DNA from: an uncultured Elusimicrobiales bacterium
Lineage (GTDB): Bacteria > Elusimicrobiota > Elusimicrobia > Elusimicrobiales > Elusimicrobiaceae
Assembly: GCA_934662565.1 (NCBI GenBank)
Contig: CAKUKI010000004.1
Coordinates: 62,001-126,000, forward strand
Direction: 5' to 3'
DNA: 64,000 nucleotides
This document shows positions 44,353-52,945 of this stretch, piece after piece; positions within the stretch are counted from its first letter, which is position 1, and each line of letters opens with the position of its first letter. Under the pieces are notes generated by a model that saw only the letters and a list, made by a program, of their open reading frames with translations, did no database searches and was not told where the DNA came from. Position numbers and translations under genes: made by a program.

Positions 44353-45816
44353 ATGGGTACCAGTAAAATATTACAATTAGCGTATTTGAACCGGCTGGAA
44401 GTGCGGGATTTGACGTTTGATTCCAACGCGGTGCGCCCGGGCAGTGTGTTTTTTGCCCTAAAAGGCGCGCGCGTGGACGGCAACCGGTTTATTCCGCAAG
44501 CGGTGGCAAACGGAGCCGTGATGGTGGTTTCCGCGTTTCCGACGGCCCAAAATTACGGGGTTTTGTATGTCCAATCGGACGATATTGACCGCGATATGGC
44601 GGATGCCGCGTATGAATTTTACGGCCGTCCGTCGGATAAGTTAAACATTATCGGCATAACGGGTACCAAGGGCAAAACCTCTATTGCCTATTTAACGGAA
44701 AGTATTTTAACCCATGCCCGCAAGCGCGTCAGTGCGTTGGGTACGGTCAACTACCGCATTAACGGGCAGGTGGAGTGCGCCGCCCCCAACACCACGCCGG
44801 CGGCGTTGCCGTTGTTTAAGCTGATGCACAAAATGGTTGCCCGGCAGAGTGAATATTTGGTAATGGAAGTTTCTTCCCACGCGCTAGACCAGCAGCGGGT
44901 GCGCCGTATGGATTTTAATGTGGCGGTTTTTACCAATTTACAGCGGGACCATTTGGATTACCACTTAACTTTTGATAATTATTTTAATGCCAAGCGCAAA
45001 CTGTTTGAAAATTTAGTTCACCCGCTCAATAAAAAACAAAACCGCGCGGCTGTGATTAATACAGACGACCCATACGGCCGCCGTTTGGCGCAGGAATTAA
45101 AGGGCCGCGTGCGCGTTTTAACTTTCGGGCTGGAAACCCCCGCGGATTATACCGCCACGGATATACAGGAAACGTTAGACGGCACCGCGTTTAAGCTTAA
45201 TGGCCGCGCGTGCAAAATCCGCCTGTTGGGGCGGCACAATGTGTATAACGCGCTGGCGGCCTTTGCCGCGTGCGTGAGCCAAGGGATAGACGAAGTCACC
45301 GCGCTGGAAGGGCTGGGGGCGTTATCCGGCGTATCCGGCAGAATGGAACAAATTTGCGCCGGACAGGATTTTTATGTATTTGTGGATTTTGCGTATACGG
45401 ACGAATCTCTCCGGCGGGCGTATGAGGTGGTGGAGCGGTTCAAACAAGGGCGCGTGATAACCGTTTTCGGTTGCGGGGGGGAGCGTGACCGCACCAAGCG
45501 CCCGCTGATGGGCCGCACGGCTTGCACGCATAGTGATTGGGTCTTTTTAACGAACGATAACCCCAGACGCGAAGACCCGCGGCAGATTTTTGATGATATT
45601 TTGCAAGGGATGCAAGGTTGCACTCACTACACTTTACAGCCGGACCGCGCCCAAGCTATCCGCAGTGCGTTGGAAACGGCCCGCCCGCAGGATATTGTAA
45701 TTATTGCCGGTAAAGGGCACGAAGATTACCAAATTATCGGCACGGAAAAACGCCACTTTTCGGACCAAGAAACGGCCCGCGCGTGGCTGAAGGAAAAGTA
45801 TGTTTCGCAAAAATAA
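44353..45816 (+). CDS. murE: UDP-MurNAc-L-Ala-D-Glu:meso-diaminopimelate ligase
   Basis: Adds the third residue of the peptidoglycan stem peptide. 487 residues with ATP loop GTKGKTS (104-110), central Mur ligase domain, and the sequence TNDNPRREDP; DNPR is the motif that selects meso-diaminopimelate over lysine, so the organism should have DAP-type peptidoglycan. The start codon has no Shine-Dalgarno site and lies just after an AT-rich GATAAC/TATACA region. murD begins inside its 3' end (17-bp overlap). Confidence 0.94.
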   Translation: MGTSKILQLAYLNRLEVRDLTFDSNAVRPGSVFFALKGARVDGNRFIPQAVANGAVMVVSAFPTAQNYGVLYVQSDDIDRDMADAAYEFYGRPSDKLNIIGITGTKGKTSIAYLTESILTHARKRVSALGTVNYRINGQVECAAPNTTPAALPLFKLMHKMVARQSEYLVMEVSSHALDQQRVRRMDFNVAVFTNLQRDHLDYHLTFDNYFNAKRKLFENLVHPLNKKQNRAAVINTDDPYGRRLAQELKGRVRVLTFGLETPADYTATDIQETLDGTAFKLNGRACKIRLLGRHNVYNALAAFAACVSQGIDEVTALEGLGALSGVSGRMEQICAGQDFYVFVDFAYTDESLRRAYEVVERFKQGRVITVFGCGGERDRTKRPLMGRTACTHSDWVFLTNDNPRREDPRQIFDDILQGMQGCTHYTLQPDRAQAIRSALETARPQDIVIIAGKGHEDYQIIGTEKRHFSDQETARAWLKEKYVSQK

Positions 45817-47185
45817 ATATAAAAAAGCGTGTGTGATTGGGTTAGGTAAAAGCGGCCGCGCCGTGGCGCAGCTATTGGCCGATAACGGCTATGAGGTGCT
45901 AATTAGCGAAGAATCCGCTATCAAAGAGCCCGCCTTATTAAAACTTCCGGCCGGCGTGCGGGTGGAAACCGGCGGACACACGCAGGCGGTGTTTCAAAGT
46001 GATTTTATAGTGAAAAGCCCGGGCATTTTCCCCAAAAGTCCGGTTTTGCTGGAATGTAAAAAACGCAAAATACCCGTGTTTAGTGAATTAGAAACCGCCT
46101 TGGCTTTTATGCCCAAAGGGGTGCGCGTGTTTGCGGTCACGGGCACGAACGGCAAAACCACCACCACCGCTTTACTGGGCGAGATTTTGGAAGAACACTG
46201 CAAGCAAGCAGGCGGCAAAGCCCGCGTGTTTGTGTGCGGCAATATCGGTACTCCGGTATCTTTGATAGTGCCGGAATTAAAACCCGGGGATAATTTGGTG
46301 ATAGAAGTTTCCAGCTATCAACTGGAAGACAGCACTTATTTCCGCCCGCAATATGCGTGCATATTAAATGTGACGCCCGACCATTTGGACCACCACGGCG
46401 GCTTAAAAAATTATATTAAAGCCAAATTGCGCATTTTTAAGAACCAGCGCGCAACCGATGTACTGGTTTTGAATGGGGCAGACACCGCCTGCGCCCAAGC
46501 GGCGCAAAAGGCCCCTAGCGAAGTGTTTGCGTTTTCCACCCACCCAAAACACCTGCTCAAAACGGATGTATTTTTTGACGGGGATGAAATGATTTTTAGC
46601 GCCGGACACCAACTCCGCCCCCCCCATTTGAAAGGGATTCATAATGTGGAAAACGCCATGGCCGCCGCTTTAATGGCCTTGGCGGCGGGGGTTAGTGCAC
46701 CCACCGTGCAACGCGTGTTTGACCGTTTTGCCGCCATGGAACACCGCATAGAACAGTTTGCGTATCACAACGGGGTGATTTATATTAATGACTCCAAGGC
46801 CACCAATGTGGATTCTACCGTCACGGCCTTAAAATCTTTTCCGTCCGCCAAACATATTTGGCTTATTTTGGGCGGGCGCGATAAAGGGTTCCCTTATACG
46901 GAGCTTTTGCCGTACTTAAAAACGCGCTGCAAACAGGTTTTAATCATTGGGGAAGCTATGCCTCAAATAGAAAAAGACTTGTCCGGTGTGCCGCTTACGC
47001 GCTGTTTTGACCTTAAACGCGCGGCGGAATATGCGTTTGAAAATGCAAAAAAAGGCGATATTGTGCTCTTGTCTCCGGCGTGTGCCTCGTTTGACCAGTT
47101 TAAGAGTTTTGAACACCGCGGGCAGATGTTCAAACAAATCGTAAACGCACTGATTTTTGCCGCCCGTACCGACGGCAAAAATTAG
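45800..47185 (+). CDS. murD: UDP-MurNAc-L-alanine:D-glutamate ligase
   Basis: Second amino-acid ligase of peptidoglycan precursor synthesis. 461 residues, with N-terminal Rossmann part (CVIGLGKSGRAVAQLLADNGY), ATP loop VTGTNGKTTTTALLGE, the conserved NVTPDHLDHHGG block and C-terminal INDSKATNVDSTVTAL. Overlaps murE by 17 bp, so the two are coupled; mraY, murF and murG are not present here. Confidence 0.95.
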   Translation: MFRKNKYKKACVIGLGKSGRAVAQLLADNGYEVLISEESAIKEPALLKLPAGVRVETGGHTQAVFQSDFIVKSPGIFPKSPVLLECKKRKIPVFSELETALAFMPKGVRVFAVTGTNGKTTTTALLGEILEEHCKQAGGKARVFVCGNIGTPVSLIVPELKPGDNLVIEVSSYQLEDSTYFRPQYACILNVTPDHLDHHGGLKNYIKAKLRIFKNQRATDVLVLNGADTACAQAAQKAPSEVFAFSTHPKHLLKTDVFFDGDEMIFSAGHQLRPPHLKGIHNVENAMAAALMALAAGVSAPTVQRVFDRFAAMEHRIEQFAYHNGVIYINDSKATNVDSTVTALKSFPSAKHIWLILGGRDKGFPYTELLPYLKTRCKQVLIIGEAMPQIEKDLSGVPLTRCFDLKRAAEYAFENAKKGDIVLLSPACASFDQFKSFEHRGQMFKQIVNALIFAARTDGKN

Positions 47186-47264
47186 TCCTCTTCCCTTTCC
47201 GGCGCAGAAATGTTATAAAGGAAGTATAAGGCTTTTTGAAATAGCCTCCCTACCGGAAAAGGTT

Positions 47265-48053
47265 ATGAAATTTACTAAAATACTGTTTGTTTTAGCTGTA
47301 CTTTGTTTGTTTATCCCCGCTTATGCGGCCCCGCAGGGAGCCTCTTTGGCGGGGTTGCGCGCGGCGCTTATGCAAGCGCAAGGGCCGGTTTCCGCCACAC
47401 TGATGCGGCGGGTGCTGTCTTATCGGGAAGGGGACGAAACCCTGTTGCTTTCCGCCAGCCGCCGCGGGGATATTCCTCTAATAAAAAAATTAGCTTGCAC
47501 CTTGCCCGATTCCCGCGTATTTCAGCAAAAAGATTCTTTCAAGCGTAATGCTTTCCACTTGGCGGCCAATTACCAAACGGCGTTGGAACTGATGAAAATG
47601 TATGCCTCTTTGCGTTTGCGTGAGGGCGCGGCGCAAGAGGATGTGTTTGATTCCAGCGCGTTCAAAACGGCACTGATTAACGCCGCAGACCGCCGCGGGG
47701 AAACCCCGCTGATGCAACAGGTTAAAGCCCGCCGCTATGAGGTAGCTTTCCTGTATTTAACAAAAAATGCGGATTTGTGCCGCAAAAGCGTATCCGGCGA
47801 TACGGCCGTCCATTTGCTGGTGCGCCAATGTTCCGGCAACGCCCCCAAAGCGCTTGAGCTTTTGGAAAGTTTTTTGCGCGGGGAACCGTATGTGGTTTTT
47901 CTGCGGGACGGGGCCGGACGCACCCCCTTGGATTTAGCCAAAGCCTTGCGTGCCCGTATTGCGTATGAAAAAATAAAAGAAGTCCAACAGCAAGAAAGTG
48001 AAAGCCGCGCGCGCAATTTGCGCATTTTACTGCGTAATTTTTTTAATAGTTAA
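47265..48053 (+). CDS. Secreted ankyrin-repeat-type protein
   Basis: 262 residues from ATG 47265, where a signal peptide begins (MKFTKILFVLAVLCLFIPAYA); the longer reading from 47157 lies inside murD and is rejected. Three or more weak ankyrin-like repeats follow (GDETLLLSASRRGDIPLIKKL, RRGETPLMQQVKARRYEVAFLY, GDTAVHLLVRQ, GAGRTPLDLAKALRARIAYEKI). A scaffold or binding role in the periplasm is likely. A second, shorter protein of the same style is at 50208. Ends with a coiled, Arg-rich tail. Confidence 0.7.
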   Translation: MKFTKILFVLAVLCLFIPAYAAPQGASLAGLRAALMQAQGPVSATLMRRVLSYREGDETLLLSASRRGDIPLIKKLACTLPDSRVFQQKDSFKRNAFHLAANYQTALELMKMYASLRLREGAAQEDVFDSSAFKTALINAADRRGETPLMQQVKARRYEVAFLYLTKNADLCRKSVSGDTAVHLLVRQCSGNAPKALELLESFLRGEPYVVFLRDGAGRTPLDLAKALRARIAYEKIKEVQQQESESRARNLRILLRNFFNS

Positions 48054-48073
48054 AATATGCTTTTTGGTCCATA

Positions 48074-48106
48074 AATCCGGCCCTGTTATGCAAGGCCGGA
48101 TTTTTT
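48074..48106 (+). terminator. Terminator after the ankyrin gene
   Basis: AATCCGGCC pairs with GGCCGGATT (48094-48102) followed by T. Confidence 0.88.
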
Positions 48107-48204
48107 ATTGCCGGTTGACGGGTTGAGGTAAAGATAGCCGCCTGCTTTTTTGCCGTGCAAAATGTCGCCCCCCGCGTGCAAAAGCCCAGCGGTAGTTGGC
48201 CAAA

Positions 48205-48234
48205 TAAAAAAGACCTCCTTTTCAGGAGGTCTTC
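48205..48234 (-). terminator. Terminator of tRNA-Gly
   Basis: Minus strand AAGACCTCC and GGAGGTCTT pair across a 6-base loop and are followed by six T, directly behind the tRNA. Confidence 0.9.
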
Positions 48235-48238
48235 TAAA

Positions 48239-48312
48239 TGGAGCGGGCGAAGAGAATCGAACTCTCGTCTCAACCTTGGCAAGGTCGCGTTCTACCATTG
48301 AACCACGCCCGC
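48239..48312 (-). tRNA. tRNA-Gly (anticodon GCC)
   Basis: On the minus strand: acceptor GCGGGCG/CGCCCGC, anticodon stem CGACC/GGTTG around loop TTGCCAA (anticodon GCC), T arm GAGAG-TTCGATT-CTCTT with one weak pair, discriminator T and encoded CCA. Confidence 0.95.
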
Positions 48313-48354
48313 GAAAATCTTTCTTTATTCCCAACAAAAATATTATAACAAATT

Positions 48355-49206
48355 TTATTTCAAAAGTATAGGTGCAATTTTTTTAAGGTACGGATTTTCC
48401 AGCACCGCCCGACGGACAACAGGGCTTTTTTTCAGTTCTGAAAGATATTTGTTTTGGTTGATAATTTTTGCCGCAACCTGCGGATTTTGCCGGTAATACT
48501 GCCCAGATTTGCTAACCATTAAAAACCCCATAAAGCGGCTTTTGCTTACGGCTTTGAGCAGTTTTTCATCTGCCAGTACGCGGCGGACGGTTTCGTTTTG
48601 GAAAAATTCGTCCATGGCGGCTTTATCTTCCACAAAAAGCCGTAATTCTTCGGGGTCGTTTAGCAGGTTGGCCGCATCCGGACGGGAAGTAAAAGCTTTA
48701 ATCATTTCATCTTTGCCCAGTAAAAAAGCCACCATATCGGGGTCTTCGGTGTTAGATTCAATGTTAGAAGTCAACGCCCATGGCGCGGCACCAATGGTTT
48801 GAAAGTTGGTGTCGTTCATCGTTCGGAAGTTGTAGCGGCTGATGACCGGAATAGTAGTACCTAAAGACGTCACATTCACGCTGCGGTCTTGCCCTTCTTG
48901 TATTTGCACATAGCGCACACCGGTAGAGGGGTTAAAATCACGGTCTACGGATAAGCCTTTCAGGTTGGCTGGGTCCAGCGACGAGGGGATATTTTCCGCC
49001 TTGTTTTTGGCGGAAAAAATGAATAATAAAGAAATCACCAATGCCACCAGCGTGACAGCCAGCGCCACGGCCGGCATTTTGTCTGCCCATGTTTTGGGTT
49101 GGGCCGCCTTGATGGCCTGTGCTTTGGCAACCTCGGCTTGGCGGGCTTGTTCGCGCACTACTTTTTGGGGCGTGCGTAAGCGTTTTTTTATTTCTTCTAT
49201 ATCCAT
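48355..49206 (-). CDS. Single-pass membrane protein of unknown function
   Basis: 283 residues. A cytoplasmic Lys/Arg/Ala-rich helix (residues 1-42) is followed by one membrane segment (about 46-66, VALAVTLVALVISLLFIFSA) and a periplasmic part. The C-terminal 100 residues are helical with repeated short units such as KSPVVRRAVLENPYLKKI and ETVRRVLADEKLLKAV. No family is recognised. The -10 box TAGAAT with extended TGT lies six bases before the ATG, so the mRNA is probably leaderless. It is divergent from yjbQ. Confidence 0.7.
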   Translation of the reverse strand: MDIEEIKKRLRTPQKVVREQARQAEVAKAQAIKAAQPKTWADKMPAVALAVTLVALVISLLFIFSAKNKAENIPSSLDPANLKGLSVDRDFNPSTGVRYVQIQEGQDRSVNVTSLGTTIPVISRYNFRTMNDTNFQTIGAAPWALTSNIESNTEDPDMVAFLLGKDEMIKAFTSRPDAANLLNDPEELRLFVEDKAAMDEFFQNETVRRVLADEKLLKAVSKSRFMGFLMVSKSGQYYRQNPQVAAKIINQNKYLSELKKSPVVRRAVLENPYLKKIAPILLK

Positions 49207-49212
49207 ATTCTT

Positions 49213-49218
49213 ATTCTA
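49213..49218 (-). promoter_or_regulatory. -10 box of a leaderless-type promoter
   Basis: Minus strand TGT-TAGAAT, six bases (AAGAAT) before the ATG at 49206. Confidence 0.6.
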
Positions 49219-49257
49219 ACAAATCTTCTGCCCAAAAAACACAGGCTCTATACTTGC

Positions 49258-49263
49258 TATAAT
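49258..49263 (+). promoter_or_regulatory. -10 box of a leaderless-type promoter (yjbQ)
   Basis: Extended consensus TGC-TATAAT, six bases (AAATTT) before ATG 49270. Confidence 0.65.
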
Positions 49264-49269
49264 AAATTT

Positions 49270-49686
49270 ATGAAATCCCATACCGAATATTTACTCATTC
49301 ACACGCCGAAGCGGTACCAAATTGTAAACATCACCCCGCAAGTGGAGGCCGCTTTAGCCAAAAGCGGCATACAGGAAGGGTTATGTCTGGTTAATTCCAT
49401 GCACATTACTTCCAGTGTATTTATTAATGATAACGAATCCGGCCTGCACCAAGATTTTTTGCGCTGGACGGAGCGTTTGGCCCCGTACGGGGTGGACAAA
49501 TACCAACATAACCTAACCGGAGAAGACAATGGGGACGCACACCTCAAGCGCACCTTGTTAGGGCGCGAAGTGGTGGTAGCCGTCACAAACGGGCAGCTGG
49601 ATTTTGGCCCTTGGGAAACTATTTTTTACGCAGAATTTGACGGTCAGCGCGATAAGCGCGTGCTGGTTAAAATTATTGGAGAATAA
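49270..49686 (+). CDS. yjbQ: YjbQ/UPF0047 family protein
   Basis: 138 residues matching the compact UPF0047 fold: GLCLVNSMHITSSVFINDNESGL, followed by YQHNLTGEDNGDAHLKRTLLG and the closing LDFGPWETIFYAEFDGQRDKRVLVKIIG. The conserved His and Glu/Asp residues of the family are present. Some members have secondary thiamine-phosphate synthase activity; the physiological role is unknown. The next gene begins 1 bp after its stop codon. Confidence 0.85.
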   Translation: MKSHTEYLLIHTPKRYQIVNITPQVEAALAKSGIQEGLCLVNSMHITSSVFINDNESGLHQDFLRWTERLAPYGVDKYQHNLTGEDNGDAHLKRTLLGREVVVAVTNGQLDFGPWETIFYAEFDGQRDKRVLVKIIGE

Positions 49687-49687
49687 T

Positions 49688-50074
49688 ATGAAAAAGACTA
49701 TTTTTTATCACGATACGGATTGCGGCAACGTAGTTTATTACGCCAACTACTTAAAATATTTTGAGGAGGCCCGCACTTTATATATGGCCGAACGCGGCTT
49801 TAGCGTGCCGGCTCTCATGCAACGGGGGCTTTATTTTGTGGTGGCCCGTCAGGAAGTGGAGTATAAATACTCCGTGCGCTATGCGGACGAGATAGACGTT
49901 TCCACCAAAGTTTTGGAAGTTTCTGATATTAAAATTGTGTTTGAAAACATCATCACCAACCAAAACGGCCGTTTGTGCACCAAAGGCAAAACCACCTTGG
50001 TGTGTGTGGATAAAACCGGTATGCCTACCGCCATGGGCGCAGAAGTAAAAGCCGCCATGGCGCCCACCTTATAA
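49688..50074 (+). CDS. ybgC: YbgC-like acyl-CoA thioesterase (hotdog fold)
   Basis: 128 residues from ATG 49688, which has GGAGAAT upstream; the longer frame from 49604 lies within yjbQ. The YbgC/4-hydroxybenzoyl-CoA thioesterase motif HDTDCGNVVYYANYLKYFEEAR, with its catalytic Asp, opens the protein. YbgC-type enzymes hydrolyse short or acyl-ACP thioesters and are often encoded with Tol-Pal genes, which are not present here. Cotranscribed with yjbQ. Confidence 0.85.
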   Translation: MKKTIFYHDTDCGNVVYYANYLKYFEEARTLYMAERGFSVPALMQRGLYFVVARQEVEYKYSVRYADEIDVSTKVLEVSDIKIVFENIITNQNGRLCTKGKTTLVCVDKTGMPTAMGAEVKAAMAPTL

Positions 50075-50182
50075 AGCGTGGCCCCTTTTCGGGCGGAGAA
50101 AACAAAGGGCCTATGGCGCAAATAGGCCCAAAAGCAAATAAAGCTGGGCCCAAGGACCCTTGGCCCTCTTGCATACGGAAGT

Positions 50183-50188
50183 TATACT
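50183..50188 (+). promoter_or_regulatory. -10 box of the 50208 gene
   Basis: TATACT followed by an AGAGGA ribosome site; no clear -35. Confidence 0.4.
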
Positions 50189-50207
50189 GTAAGTAAGAGG
50201 AAACCTT

Positions 50208-50885
50208 ATGAACAAAAAAATTTTATTCAGCGTTTTGTTTTTAGTATGCGCCGCCGGAGTGCAAGCCAAGCCCCAGCCGCGCGCGTATGATGTGCGCCAA
50301 GTTTCCTCGGTGGTGGAAAAAATCCGCTTTGACCGCGCCGTCCATTTGGATAAAGAAGACCAATTTGGCAATACGCCCGTATTTGCCGCCGCCTTAAAAG
50401 GGGACGTGCGCGCTTTGGCTTTTTTACAGCGGGTGGCTCCGTCCGGCGCGTATCTGTTAAAAACCGGTAAAGACGGCAACAATGTTTTTCATGTCGCGCG
50501 CGATAAACAAACATTCCAAGCGTTAGTGCGTTCTTTGCGCAAATTTTATCCGCAAGATTATCAGGCCCGCTTTCAAGAATTGCTTGCTCAAAAAAATAAC
50601 TTAAAAGAAACACCGCTCCGCGCCCAATTAAATTACGGCAAAACGGACGTTTATTTGAAGTACTTTCCGCAAACGGTGCAGTTTGAACGGTTGCTCCGTA
50701 TACAGGAAAAAATAAACCAAGGCGGGTTGGTGGCACAGTTGGCGGAATATGAAAGACATGCGGCGGTGGAATCCACCAAAGATTTAAGCGGCTTAACGCC
50801 GGCGGCCTTTGCTAAACGCAACCTGAGCCGCGCCGGCATGGCGCAAGTGGATGCCTTTTTTACGCAGTATTTACCCTTTTTATAA
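50208..50885 (+). CDS. Secreted ankyrin-like protein
   Basis: 225 residues with signal peptide (MNKKILFSVLFLVCAAGVQA). Ankyrin-like units are visible: DQFGNTPVFAAALKGDVRALAFL, KDGNNVFHVARDKQTFQALV, and the closing LSGLTPAAFAKRNLSRAGM. It resembles the 47265 protein in layout and may be a distant paralogue. Likely periplasmic; no partner or enzyme domain is seen. Confidence 0.65.
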   Translation: MNKKILFSVLFLVCAAGVQAKPQPRAYDVRQVSSVVEKIRFDRAVHLDKEDQFGNTPVFAAALKGDVRALAFLQRVAPSGAYLLKTGKDGNNVFHVARDKQTFQALVRSLRKFYPQDYQARFQELLAQKNNLKETPLRAQLNYGKTDVYLKYFPQTVQFERLLRIQEKINQGGLVAQLAEYERHAAVESTKDLSGLTPAAFAKRNLSRAGMAQVDAFFTQYLPFL

Positions 50886-50900
50886 TTCACCTCAAGCCAA

Positions 50901-50932
50901 AAAAGCGCCCGCGGACGGAAAATCCGCGGGCG
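50901..50932 (-). terminator. Terminator of dgt
   Basis: CGCCCGCGGA and TCCGCGGGCG form a perfect 10-bp stem; on the minus strand it is followed by CTTTTTT. Confidence 0.9.
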
Positions 50933-50956
50933 TTGGTATATAGTACAGTAGCGGTT

Positions 50957-52075
50957 CTAGCCTAAAAATTTAATGGAATTAGGCAAAATAACGTCTTCCA
51001 TAACGGATAAGGCAAAAGAATCCGTCATACCGGCAATATAATCCGTAATAATTTCGTCGCATTGTTCGGGCCGTGAATAAACCCGCTGCATAGAACGCAT
51101 ATAATTAGCAAATGCGTGTGCGGTTTGTTTGCCTTCTTGGTCGTATGCGGCGTAATCAAACTGATAACGCGTAAAAAGCTGGCGGAAATAATCAAACAAA
51201 TCCGCAATACGCTTATCAATAGTTTCTTTGCGCTGGCGCATTTGCTCGTTATGGTAAATATGCTTGTAGTTAAATTCCCGCAGGCAGGAAATCAGTTCAA
51301 ATTTCTCGTGCGAAAAACCAATGTAGTCTTTATCCACAGAGTTTTGCAGTAAATCCAAGGAAAGCGTGCTGATAATTTCCCCATTATTACTGCCCAGCTC
51401 TCGCCGGACGGCTTGCGGGATGTCTTCTTTGGTAATCAGTTTGGCTTTAATGGCGTCTTCAATGTCGCGCCCCAAATAGGCAATTTTATCCGCCAGCCGC
51501 ACAATGCAACCCTCGTAAGTGGACGGCATTTGGTTGCGTCCGGTAATTTTTTCCAAATCGTTAGGCACTTGGCTGGGGCGCAGTTGCGTAGTGGCAAAGT
51601 CTTCCCCGCAGTGGCAAATAATGCCGTCTTTTACGGCAAACGTCAGGTTGAGTCCTTCCCCGCAGTTGGCTAAATGTTCCACCACGCGGTAGCTGTTGAT
51701 TTCATGCAAAAACGGTTTGGGCGCAATACAGGCTGCTATAGCGCGTTCGCCCTCGTGCCCAAAAGGCGCATGCCCAATATCGTGCCCTAATCCGATGGCG
51801 TAGGCCAAATCTTGGTTTAACAGCCAGTTGCCGCTTTTGTTTAGGCCGCGGCAAATGCTGGCGGCAATAGTGGCCACATGCAAAACGTGTTCTATGCGGG
51901 TGCAGATGTGGTCGTTATCCGGCGCAAAGAAAACTTGCGTTTTGTGTTTTAGGCGCCTAAACGGGAGGGAATGAATAATTTTTGTTTGGTCGCGGAAGTA
52001 TTCGTCCCGCACGTCCGCTTGGTGCGGATGGGTGCGGTGTAAGTAAATTTCATCGGAAAACGGGTTTTTATTCAT
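50957..52075 (-). CDS. dgt: Deoxyguanosinetriphosphate triphosphohydrolase-like HD enzyme
   Basis: 372 residues, HD-domain metal-dependent dNTP triphosphohydrolase. Motifs: RRLKHKTQVFFAPDNDHICTRIEH (substrate/His segment, given by its core residues), HVATIAASICRGL, GLGHDIGHAPFGHEGE with the HD pair, and DKIAYLGRDIEDAI. It fits the short Dgt-like group that controls dNTP pools. No Shine-Dalgarno sequence; TATCAT with extended TGG lies six bases before the ATG. Divergent from coaD. Confidence 0.9.
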   Translation of the reverse strand: MNKNPFSDEIYLHRTHPHQADVRDEYFRDQTKIIHSLPFRRLKHKTQVFFAPDNDHICTRIEHVLHVATIAASICRGLNKSGNWLLNQDLAYAIGLGHDIGHAPFGHEGERAIAACIAPKPFLHEINSYRVVEHLANCGEGLNLTFAVKDGIICHCGEDFATTQLRPSQVPNDLEKITGRNQMPSTYEGCIVRLADKIAYLGRDIEDAIKAKLITKEDIPQAVRRELGSNNGEIISTLSLDLLQNSVDKDYIGFSHEKFELISCLREFNYKHIYHNEQMRQRKETIDKRIADLFDYFRQLFTRYQFDYAAYDQEGKQTAHAFANYMRSMQRVYSRPEQCDEIITDYIAGMTDSFALSVMEDVILPNSIKFLG

Positions 52076-52081
52076 AAAATT

Positions 52082-52087
52082 ATGATA
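52082..52087 (-). promoter_or_regulatory. -10 box of a leaderless-type promoter (dgt)
   Basis: Minus strand TGG-TATCAT, six bases (AATTTT) before the ATG at 52075. Confidence 0.55.
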
Positions 52088-52124
52088 CCATAATATACAG
52101 GCCTCTGAATGGCCGTTCTATATT

Positions 52125-52616
52125 ATGGCAAACACGCAAGCAATTTATTCGGGCTCGTTTGACCCCGTCACGCAAGGACATTTGGATATCATCCACCGCG
52201 CCGCACAACTTTTTGGCGCGGTGCGGGTGGTGGTGTTGGCTAATCCGCAAAAAAAAGCACTGTTTACTCCGGCGGAACGGGTGGAGTTGTTGCGCCAAGT
52301 GACGGCAGATATCCCCCATGTGACGGTGGACACTTTTGACGGCTTGCTGGTGGATTATATGCGTAAACACCAATTAACCGTATTGGTGCGCGGGGTACGC
52401 AACGCCGCGGATTTGGAAAACGAGCAGGCCTATGCGTATGCCAATAAACTTTTGTTGCCGGATTTGCAAAGCGTCCTTTTACCGGCGGATCCCCAGTTGC
52501 GCTTTGTCAGTTCTACCGCGGTGCGGGAGGCGTGGGCCTTTGGGGTGGAACTGCCGCATGCGGTTCCTCCGGCGGTGGCGCAGGCGCTTCGGGCAAAATT
52601 GAACACTTCTAAATAA
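52125..52616 (+). CDS. coaD: Phosphopantetheine adenylyltransferase
   Basis: Penultimate step of coenzyme A synthesis, converting 4'-phosphopantetheine to dephospho-CoA. 163 residues with the nucleotidyltransferase motif YSGSFDPVTQGHLDII at the N-terminus, LVRGVRNAADLENE in the centre and the C-terminal FVSSTAVREAW. The start codon lacks a Shine-Dalgarno site. A weak terminator follows. Confidence 0.94.
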   Translation: MANTQAIYSGSFDPVTQGHLDIIHRAAQLFGAVRVVVLANPQKKALFTPAERVELLRQVTADIPHVTVDTFDGLLVDYMRKHQLTVLVRGVRNAADLENEQAYAYANKLLLPDLQSVLLPADPQLRFVSSTAVREAWAFGVELPHAVPPAVAQALRAKLNTSK

Positions 52617-52620
52617 CCCA

Positions 52621-52649
52621 AAAGACCTACATGAAAAGTAGGTCCTTTA
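52621..52649 (+). terminator. Terminator after coaD
   Basis: GACCTAC pairs with GTAGGTC (52638-52644) around a 7-base loop; T-tract is short. Confidence 0.65.
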
Positions 52650-52678
52650 TTTGCTTGTCTGTTTTTACTTTCCTTTAT

Positions 52679-52684
52679 TATAAT
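52679..52684 (+). promoter_or_regulatory. -10 box of the structured leader of the giant gene
   Basis: Consensus TATAAT; transcription would start near 52691, about 290 bp upstream of the giant gene. Confidence 0.55.
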
Positions 52685-52690
52685 ATAGCT

Positions 52691-52945
52691 GGAGCAGGTT
52701 AAAAGGAGATTTTTATGTGCTGTATAGAACGGGGGGTTCTTGAGCAACCAAGCACGCCGCACGGGCTTATTTTGGTCCAAAGGGCGGGCGCCTTGCGGTG
52801 CTCTATCCCGCCGAGCAGCACATTGTTTAAGCTGTTTCAAAACCGTCGTTGGCTTAAGCCGCACGGAACCAATCTATGTTTTTGTATTCCTTTTTATAGG
52901 GCTGAAAATCTAGGACTCCTAGGTCTTTTGGCCCTGTTTTTTTAT
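52691..52945 (+). ncRNA. Candidate structured leader RNA ending in an intrinsic terminator
   Basis: From the predicted start near 52691 the sequence can fold into a closing stem AAAAGGA (52701-52707)/TCCTTTT (52888-52894) enclosing several hairpins: GTGCT/AGCAC (52717-52721/52751-52755) with an inner AGAAC/GTTCT; GCCGCA+GGGC/GCCT+TGCGGT (52756-52799); TTAAGC/GCTTAA (52827-52832/52852-52857). An alternative pairing GGCGGG (52783-52788)/CCCGCC (52807-52812) would disrupt the second. A long hairpin (52898-52935) plus seven T ends the region 41 bp before the giant gene. A 90-codon frame (52715-52987) with a good AAAAGGAG site also spans it and ends on the giant gene's start codon, so a leader-peptide reading cannot be excluded. 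No match to known RNA families was recognised. Confidence 0.5.
52898..52943 (+). terminator. Intrinsic terminator inside the leader of the giant gene
   Basis: AGGGC/GCCCT outer stem, weaker middle pairs, and inner CTAGG/CCTAG around a 3-base loop, followed by GTTTTTTT. Located between the promoter and the coding sequence, it can act as an attenuator or as the end of a separate small RNA. Confidence 0.8.

Noticed and set aside
52691..52945. Leader RNA as tmRNA, RNase P RNA, SRP RNA or 6S RNA
   Set aside because: No tmRNA CCA end and tag, no RNase P P4 core, no SRP GGAAGG/AGCAG motif, and no single long rod with central bubble as in 6S RNA.
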